This document shows positions 12,395 to 21,683 of a stretch of DNA of 64,000 bases, in pieces. Within the stretch, counting starts at the first letter, position 1. Every line of letters starts with the position of its first letter. Under the pieces are notes generated by a model that worked only from the letters and a program-made list of their open reading frames with translations, did no database searches and was not told where the DNA came from. The stretch is from assembly GCA_026182355.1 (NCBI GenBank), contig JAPFBL010000069.1, forward strand, positions 558,001 to 622,000, in the 5' to 3' direction. The position numbers and the translations under genes are program-made. This stretch comes from Hermatobates lingyangjiaoensis. Taxonomy: Eukaryota; Arthropoda; Insecta; Hemiptera; Hermatobatidae.

Positions 12395-12400
12395 TTTATT
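12395..12400 (-). promoter_or_regulatory. Candidate polyadenylation signal, adenylate kinase
   Basis: AATAAA on the - strand about 140 bases past the TAA. Further copies lie at 12267-12262 and 12198-12193, so the site used cannot be chosen from sequence alone. Confidence 0.35.
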
Positions 12401-12542
12401 CACCAGAATGTGCCACATGGGTGATGGTGTCACAGTAGAAAGTGTGATAACTCGGTGTGTTATTTTTGAAAAGAGATATCCTAACTTTCAATTGGGATTT
12501 AATAGTTTTCTGAAGTGACACCATGTTTTCCCTGTTTTCCAC

Positions 12543-12617
12543 TTAACGAGGCAACACTGAGTTGATTTCTTTTACAACAAGTCCAAAAATTTCATCCATT
12601 TCACCTTCACTGTTAAT
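12543..12617 (-). CDS. AK1: Adenylate kinase terminal exon
   Basis: Acceptor TTTTTTTCAG then [18 protein letters not shown] and stop TAA at 12545-12543. This matches the family's C-terminal helix (consensus like VNAEG.VD.IF..V). Three residues usual before the Asn-Ser-Glu-Gly stretch are absent at the junction. Confidence 0.88.
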   Translation of the reverse strand: MNSEGEMDEIFGLVVKEINSVLPR

Positions 12618-14841
12618 CTGAAAAAAATAATTTTTTTTTTAAAATGTTGAAGCAGTAAGTACTAATCTGGGAAAAAAGATCATATAGATATTTTATTCTA
12701 TCTTTCACCTTTATGTAGGGTTTCGGGATATACAATGGGCGAAAGAAATGAGAGTTGCTCATTTGTGATTTGGCATCCATTTGAAACCATTTAAAGTAAA
12801 ACATCATTGGTTACAATTAACCTATTAAATAAAAATGATTCATACTGACAGATAAAAGATTATGTATAAAATTATTGTTGTATGCACTAATGAATTTAAC
12901 AAAAAAGGAATTATTTTTAATAGTTACTGTTAACCCAGTATTGTTGTACGTTCATGATTAAAATTGGTTCCAGGTATAAATAAATCAAACTATCAGCGCT
13001 AAAGGAGAAAGCCGTTAGTGTTGTTGGTATGGAAGTTTGACTCATTTGTCATTTGGCACCCACTTTAGTTATTATAGTCAAACAGCACTATAGTCTAGTA
13101 CATAATACTATACCAGTGACGGTAAACCTATGACACATTTTGGTGATATGCATCTTCAAAGATGCAAACTTTCAAAATTCAAATATTTGTCTCTCATAAA
13201 AGCCGGAGTAGGTTATTAATAATAATATTATTAGTTACAAATAAAAATAGGTTTTTTGAAGAATTGGTCAAAAGAATTAACCACTCTTGATAATAAGCTG
13301 ATATTTCGCCGAATGTTGTTCAACATTTTCAAGCCTTTTTTTGAAACATGCCGAACAATTTTCGGCGAAACGTCAACTTATAATCAAAAGTTGTTAATTC
13401 TTTGGGCCAAATACTCACAAAATCTTTTTTAAATTTTAAGAATCAGTGGTCGACAAGCTATATCAATATTAGAACATAAATAATTATTAATAATTTAATT
13501 CTGAAACCAGTTGTGCATGTACAAGTAAAATCATATTGCATTACAAATATACATATTAAAAACATTTAAATATATTGCTTTAATATTGATTTTAATATAC
13601 TATAATATTAATATAAATTATAATAATAATTAATTATAATTATATAAATTATAATTATTAGTTAATAAATAATAATAATTAACATTAATTCGATAATAAT
13701 CGAAATGAAAATTATGTTTCGATTTTTCTTAAAATTTCGACGCGCCAAATTCAATAGGTTCGCCATCACTGTACTATAGCTACTGTAAAATAAAAGTATA
13801 CAAACTTGTTTGACAACGAGTTTATAACATTTCTTTTTAGTTAACTTGATTGTTGTCCACGCCAGATTTTTTAAAATAATTTGTTTCTTAGGAATAATAT
13901 TTCAGTATGGATTACTATATTTTATTGTTTTATTTTATAATTGTTTTAATTTCATCCTTTTATGAAGTTTAAATGCTAATATATGTTAGAATACATTATT
14001 GCTTACGTTTTGTGAATGAGAGCACTAAAATAATACTAATTTCAGGACAGGAAGAAAAATGTTAATATTTATTCAATGTAATAACTTGTAATTTCATTAG
14101 AAGTTATTAGAATAAAACTTCTTAAAAAAGGTAGTCTTCTATTTAGGTAGTCTTCTATCTGCTAAAGCTATTTTTGATGTCATACGATAAAGCGACAAGA
14201 AATGATGAAATCTCATAATAAGAATGAAAGCGGATGTTTAGCTTACGATTTTCATCTTGTCCCTGAAATGCTGAAGTATGGGGTCGTTATGTTCGTGAAA
14301 GGTGTCTATGCGTTTCTGGATGGTCTCTGCGTTGTCGTCTTGGCGACCCGATGATTTGGCTCTTTCCAGCAGTCTTCCTGTTAAAACAGCGTCGTTTGCC
14401 TCAAAGAAGATGGCCACAGAGCAGTGACCCACCTGTCCAAGTTAACAATCGTTTAACAAACAACATATAAAAATAATAACCATTAGTATTTGGGTTAACT
14501 TCTTATATTAACTATTCTTTAAACTTATATTAATAAGTTTATATATTAAGATAATATATAAGTATATATATACAAAGATTTCGCATAAACACGTGAAACA
14601 ACAATCAATGATCAAACCACAATAAGAAATGGGAAAACAAGACTAAGATCCCTTTGTTTCCCCTTTGATACTCTGTTTCCCCAAACATCCCTTTCTGGAC
14701 ATTCGTCCTTTCCTGTGCTTTCACCCTTTTAAAATACCACTCTTCCCTCCCACTCTTCTCAACTCCTCACCAGATGTTTTCTGCATCTAGTGTTCAGTTG
14801 GGTTTTTGACTCTGACGAAAACCGCTTGTTACGGTTGAAAG

Positions 14842-14896
<55 letters not shown>

Positions 14897-15413
14897 AATT
14901 AAAATAAGCAGTGACACATAAACAGAAACACAACAAAGACTCACTTTTCAATATTTCGACCGCCATTACGGTCGAAATATTGAAAAGTGAGTCTTTGTTG
15001 TGTTTCTGTTTATGTGTCACTGCTTATTTTAATTGTTATTTGTCCTGCCGGACCGTTTTTCGTTTATCATGGTATATATATATATATATATATCTAATAT
15101 ATATTTTCGTAGTGTCTTGTTTATATATCTGTTTGTTCTCTATAGAAATCAAAACTACTGGACCAATTGGGCTGAAACTTGGCATGGGAGGTCTTTGGGG
15201 GTAAATGAACAAAACTAAGGGGGTACCAGAGGCAATCCCCCAAGTTATAGTGCAATAACTTCTAATTATGGTGAAATACCAGATGAAAATGGTGCAATTC
15301 TTTGAAAAATAAAAATAAAATAAGAACAATGTTTAGACTAAATTTGGAAAGGTATATAAAGGACATTTCAATTTACAAAAGTAACAGTATTAATTTTGTA
15401 AAATAAAGTTGTG

Positions 15414-15449
<36 letters not shown>

Positions 15450-17948
15450 TTTTTTGATGAAAATACGATCCGAAATGGACAAATACAGTTCAATGTACAT
15501 AAAGAAACGTAGAGAAATTAAAAACACACACTTACAGTCTCTAATTTTCGGTTGAACCGTCTTCAGGAGAGATAAGAAAGGGAAACCAAGCGCACTGATA
15601 CAGAGACGTGGTAAAGGGCAGGATGTCTTTATCCCAAGAATTCCAGTCATTCCAACAGATGTTCCGTTCAATTTCAAGCGTCTACAATTTCCCGTCAAAC
15701 TAAGTTTCGCAATGTCCATTAACAAATCGCAAGGACAAACTCTTTCAGTTGCTGGCTTGCATCTGCTTGAACCATGTTTCTCTCATGGACAGTTATATGT
15801 AGGATGTTCAAGAGTTGGCAGTTCCAAAAATTTATACATCCTTGCACCAGAAGATAAGACAAAAAATGTTGTTTATCATGAAGTACTCTGATATGTTTAT
15901 TATGATTTGATAGAATAAATATTAACTTAAATTCTTCCTTCTTAAAGCTCAAACCTAAACCTGACAAAAATTAAATGTTTTTTGTATCAGAATTTTAGTT
16001 GGGATTAAACCTCAATAATGGAATGTGTCTCTGTTTATAAGAAACTTAATTTGTTAACATGTTATGAAGTTTTGTTTTGTTAGAAAATATGTTGTACTGT
16101 TATAGAATTTCTGATAGAAATATATACTTAGAAGTTTAGATTCTTTGCTTCATTCAATACTTAGCCATAATTTCATTATTTTCTTATTTTGTCCCAGGCA
16201 ACGCCGGGTAGTTATGCTATATATAATATTTTTTTTATTCTAACCGCTTGTTTCTTGTTCATTATTGACCTTTGACCTTCTCTTTATATTAACCTGTACT
16301 ATCCTTTTAATCTATTTATAGCAATGACTAAGCATGAGTCATCGATTTTAATTTAACATGTCACTTGGCCAACTCCTTTTCCAGTTGAACCCTGTTAGCA
16401 GGAGGTTACTTCGTAGGATCGAATCTCTCAGTCTTAAGATCGTGAATGCCGAGACTGCGGTTAATTTTAATGATACCTGTTTAAAAGAGGATCTGCTGCC
16501 TATTTATACCAATATATATATAAGTTTATATATAATAAAAAGTTATATATTAACTTCTTATATTTTAGTAACATTTTTTTTGTGATTTCATCGAAATCTG
16601 CCTATATGATTTCCATCAAAACTACTGTGGTTCTGCCTTTTAGTTGATATGTATACCGAGAAATAGGCGTACTAGTATGTTTTATTAGAGTGGATCCAGG
16701 GCCAAAATCTTAGAAAACTGTTCTAGAATAGGTATACAAGAGACTCTATGATATTCTGTTCAAAAAAATACTTTCAAGATACTGTTTTGGTTTATATCAA
16801 TTAAAAGAAATCAGTAAATTACAAACTATAATTGTTAAATTTGATCCAATTTGATTAAACTAATAGATAGAATGCTTGAGGAGTATAAAATCTATTTTTC
16901 TGCCAGCGCTGCTGTTGAGAAGAGCTTCATTCGTGTTTTCAAAAAGTTGCGTTATTATTTAATTCATTTAAAAAAAAATATTATTAGTTGGTAGATGTTT
17001 TAAGTAATATTATAAGAAATGATTATAAGGTTTTAAGGTAACAAATCATACTCTTTTTTAAGGAATTCAATTGCAATTAAATCTCACTAAAAAATTAAAA
17101 GAGAGTTCTGTGGCTCCTCATACCAGATTTTTTGCATGAAAGGTAGAAAATTATGTGTTTGCCGAGTTTGGTGCACGAGAGGAACACGTTAATTTACACA
17201 GAAAGAACACATAGAACTGATGTAAATTCGTTTTATATTTTGATTGTGTTATAATCAGAATAGCATAACAACTGCTATCTGTTTATCAAATACAATAATA
17301 TATCGACTGTTTAATATAATAGTACTGCCTAACCTGCAATATCCCGCCTCTTTAACAAGTTTAAAACAATTATCAGGAATCCTATGACTAGGGATATTAT
17401 ATCAGACATTGAGGTCTGCATTTTGTTGAGGCTAGGATTATTGTTTTTTATGTAAAGGGATTCAAGAATGCTTAATCTATTGGTATCGTTGTTATAATGC
17501 AGTGCTGAGGTTCTTTTCACTAACATTTCTCTAGTGACTTTGATTCTGTGGGTTTCTTTTGCATGTTTTTTGGGTGCTCCTGCAGAGAAATGGATAGTCA
17601 GATGTCTTAAGAGGTTGTTTGCAGGCATCTAAATATACCTAAAATTCAGGGCCGCGCAGATCCCTATTGTACTCGTACATGACTAGTAGTATATTATGTG
17701 ACTGCGATGAAGCTCTGGCATGTCAATTTTTGGTTCATTAGAAATCACCAAATCTCTAGTCTTTTTGTTTTTATAATAAATTCTAAGCGTTAGCCTGTCT
17801 GCGTCGTTGGTTATCTGCACAACCTTCAGTTGATGTATATATATTGTAAAAGTATCGACCGTGGAATAGAAACAAAACTAAAGTTTATCGGGACTCGGTC
17901 AGTTCTTCTTAGAAGTTAGTTAGTTTCCTAGAAGAATTGACCGAGTCC

Positions 17949-18007
<59 letters not shown>

Positions 18008-18112
18008 TAGAATTTTCAAAAGAACACACTGAAAAGAAATCACTGAACTCACTACTATATTTCGATGTCCTCGTCGTCAGTAATAGATGTGAATCGCTCC
18101 AAAGGCTGATAA

Positions 18113-18187
<75 letters not shown>

Positions 18188-21100
18188 AAAATGAAAAAAT
18201 CCAACAGGACTATTAACTCAATATAAAAAGAGAAAAACATAAATAAAGGCATACAATACTACTACTATATTTCGACTAGCATCGTCATCAGGTAGATGTA
18301 CTCCTGCAAGCAGCCGCGGTGACTAACTGAACGATTTTGTAGATATATATATGGTATATGTGTCAAAAAAAGGTCTCCCATCTGACGAAAGGTAGCTAGC
18401 TTCCACAACCGGCACTGAATTGGGAGGGAGGGGGGGAGGCACCTTCCAGTGTGGAATATTTGTACATGTATTAAACAAGCCATTTACATTTAAAAAACTA
18501 GTAGTTTGATAACGAGTAAATGAAAGGTCTTACAACTTTTTCTTTTCTCGATTGATATTTTATTGATGTCTTCAATCACAATATATATGCGCTTATTTTG
18601 ATTTGCAGAATGTGATACACTTATAGGACATACATCATACTGTTAAGATCTAACAAGTTCTGCTTAGTTGCCGTTTTCTTATTTGAAAATTATATGAATA
18701 AAAAAAAAGAAACCTTTTCTTCGAAGTCTACTCCTTGATTTTTTTCTCTTGGATAACCATCAATAAGGTAGCCAGTACTTGTACTCAAACTTCCCAGCAT
18801 CTTCTCTCCCAAAAGACTGAGAACGACATCCTAGAAACAAACACTGGTTAACAAAAACCAACCTACATCGTAAATTAAAACAATCTAATTTATAATATAA
18901 ATACCATTGGGAATATTGTGATTCTTTGCTTGAAAGTGCAGTGAAAACTTCCTTCAAAATTAGTGTTTCAGAAGTTATTATTATGCAAACTAGAGAAGTA
19001 TTTTATATAGTAAGTAAGCAAATGTCATAGTCAAATTGAATAATAGAGTTAAAACAATTGAATTCACTACAAAATTTGAATGATTTTTTGTTATTGCTAA
19101 TTTTTTCTAAGTTATAGTTTATTATATAAGAAACTCTGTTTTGAATGCTGTATAAATGATATTCGTAAATTAGTTCGAATGTGTTTAAATAAATATAGGC
19201 TATTGTTATAGTTTCGTTAAGATACCCATACATTTGATAAAAGTATTTATTATCGTCTCTGATACAACTTATTTTGAGTTGGAATAGTTTAATACACTAA
19301 TTAGTACTGCCTACGATTTATTTTGTACTAGTAGTTTGGTATTAAAATTCGGTTAATGTTTCTTCATTTTCCATGTGAAAGATGAAAAATCTTGAATATC
19401 CTAGACTTTCATCTAAAAAGTGAAGGCAGGAGTTGATAGAGTCTTTAGCGAATATAAATGCTCTGTACTACTTTCAAAAATCAATCTCTAGATATAGTAC
19501 TTTCTCATGCAGAACAATGTTAGCAATATTTTTTCTTATGGAAAGGTCGTATATACCTGACTGCAGTTTCAATGCACCTAAAGACATAGTACGGTGGGAG
19601 GGGACTCCAGTCATTAGTTAGAGCTAAGTTCTGGATTTTATCCAACTTGCTCTATAGAGTGTTGCAGGCCGTGAATATTAGTTGATTTTCACACTCGATT
19701 GCAGGTCGGACATGTGACACATAGACCTTCTTTAAAACGTCTTCATCAGATCCCCATTTTATACTAGCTAGCCTTAGCAATAAGTTTATTCTCCTTGCCT
19801 CTGCAGATACCAAATGGTCCAAGATTCACCAGATCATTACCAAAGTAATCCAACTTACTTTACAGTATTCGTTTTTGATAAGTGTTTCCCGTTGAAATTC
19901 AAGGTAACAGGATATTTCTTCGTTGAGGGAGTATACATCTCAAACCCAGATTTTTCTGGATTTACTCCAAATTCAGTTCTATCTCGCCATGCTCTCAATT
20001 TTTCAAGAGTTGTATTAAGACATGTTTCCATAGCTATGAAATCATTGCTAATAGTCCATATCACTAGGTCATTTGCATAAACAAGAACTACACTCTAAAC
20101 ATGATCTGGACTTCATCCAGAACATCGTTGATTAAGATGTGAAAAGAGAAAGTAACATCTTAACGGGAATTGAAAAAGAATCTTTAGGGCATGAGTCATA
20201 ATAGTTGTAATTATGACTCATTAGTTGCGCAATCCGTAATTGTGTGGTATTTACTCATTCTGAGGTAAAGTGGATAAACAAACAAAGTCTCCACACAAAT
20301 GAAGTTTTATTCAACGAGTTTCGAACACTTTGTGTTCATCATCAGTAAGACACTATAATACAAATTATATATTGTAACTTATTATATATTGTAATTATAT
20401 ATAATTATATTGTAACTGATTAGATATAATTTGTATTATAGTGTCTTCCTGATGATGAATACAAAGTGTTCGAAACGCGTTGAATAAAACCTAATTTGTG
20501 TGGAGACTTTTGTTTGTTTATCCATTTTACCTCAGAATAATTATGACTATTATAACTATTATGTGTAGTTATAATAGTTATCGTCTGTTATGTGTATGAG
20601 TCATAATACTGATTTTGAAATAGTTTAGAAGTTCTTATATAGTTAATGCTACTTCTAGTCAAGTATTGGGAATTCAGATCTGGAAGTTATATAAGGGATC
20701 TTTGTTGATTCATGATGAGTTTAAGGAAGTCAAAAGTCGTTGGATTCCTAGACTAGAGTAGATGACTTAGATTGGTAGGCAGGATTATGTTTGCATTTGT
20801 TCTAAGTCAGAGAAACCCAACCAGAGTTGCGAGCTTATATTCCATGGGATGTAGAAAAGTTTAAGTAAATTATAGGACACTAGCTGATCTACCCGGCACT
20901 GCCCGGGAAAAATTTAATTCCAATCCTAATAATAAATTACTTATAACGAAAATAATTTAAATTGTCTATAGTTCCGATATACTTAAAATTCGTAAATTAT
21001 AGATTACGAAAAAAAGGATATAACATAAAACTTATTACAAATCTGCACACATTTTTTTTCAGAATTACAACAAAGATATTGGAAAGTAGATTGTCATGAA

Positions 21101-21629
21101 AATCAAAATTACATCATTAGTTTTCTCGAGCAAATTAAAATAAGTTTCAGTTGTAAAATATCCTTTAACTTCTCCCATGGAAAGAGAAACATTAAGTTCA
21201 TAAGTATGTAAGAGAACATATACATACACACAGGCCCTGAGTTGTAAATATATTAATATATATATATTGATAAAAGTATCAACCGTGGAATAGAAACAAA
21301 ACTAAAGTTTATCGGGACTCGGTAAGTTCTTCAGGTTCAAATTAAACTCTCATTGCCAACGTTTCGGTCTTTATTTAAAACCTTTTTCTTCGGCAGAAGT
21401 ATACATTTTGAAACAGAAAAACTAAGTATTACATTACAAATTATTTTACAAAGAAAAAAAAATATATGGATTTCTTTTCTTTGTAAAATAATTTGTAATG
21501 TAATACTTAGTTTTTCTGTTTCAAAATTCATACTTCTGCCTATGAAAAAGGTTTTAAATAAAGACCAAAACGTTGGCAATGAGAGTTTAATTTGAACCTG
21601 AAGAACTGACCGAGTCCCGATAAACTTTA

Positions 21630-21683
<54 letters not shown>

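Larger units (their letters stand above)
9140..12542. other. Intergenic region between convergent genes
   Basis: Besides the inverted repeat, SINE and possible exon listed here, the sequence is AT-rich with no coding signal. It should hold the 3' UTRs of both genes. Confidence 0.6.
15112..16215 (+). mobile_element. Helitron-like element relic (interrupted)
   Basis: The left part (15112-15260) has the block TCTCTATAGAAATCAAAACT followed by a GGACCAATTGGGCTGAAAC-type stretch, common at one end of Helentron-type elements. The right part encodes a Pif1-like helicase C-terminus. The right end at 16195-16215 reads GGCAACGCCGGGTAGTTATG, matching the GC-rich hairpin terminus of such elements. A (TA)n plus hammerhead-like unit (15414-15612) is inserted in the middle. 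The strand is set by the helicase. Confidence 0.6.
14433..18713. other. Adenylate kinase intron packed with mobile elements
   Basis: Holds (TA)n runs, a perfect 67-bp inverted repeat, Helitron-like and Penelope-like relics and hammerhead-like motifs, all listed separately. No host exon was seen between the two adenylate kinase exons. Confidence 0.6.
20259..20537. repeat. Inverted pair of hammerhead-bearing units
   Basis: Arms about 20259-20365 and 20428-20537, head to head around an AT-rich centre with TATATATTGTAA-type repeats. The left flank (20222-20258) carries a further shared block (AATCCGTAATTGTGTGGTAT) that lies on the right of the 51.3 kb copy and again at 45.55 kb. Both arms keep complete ribozyme core boxes. 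Confidence 0.8.

Noticed and set aside
14829..15020. Open frames with Ile-Tyr repeats over TA tracts
   Set aside because: Translations of microsatellites.
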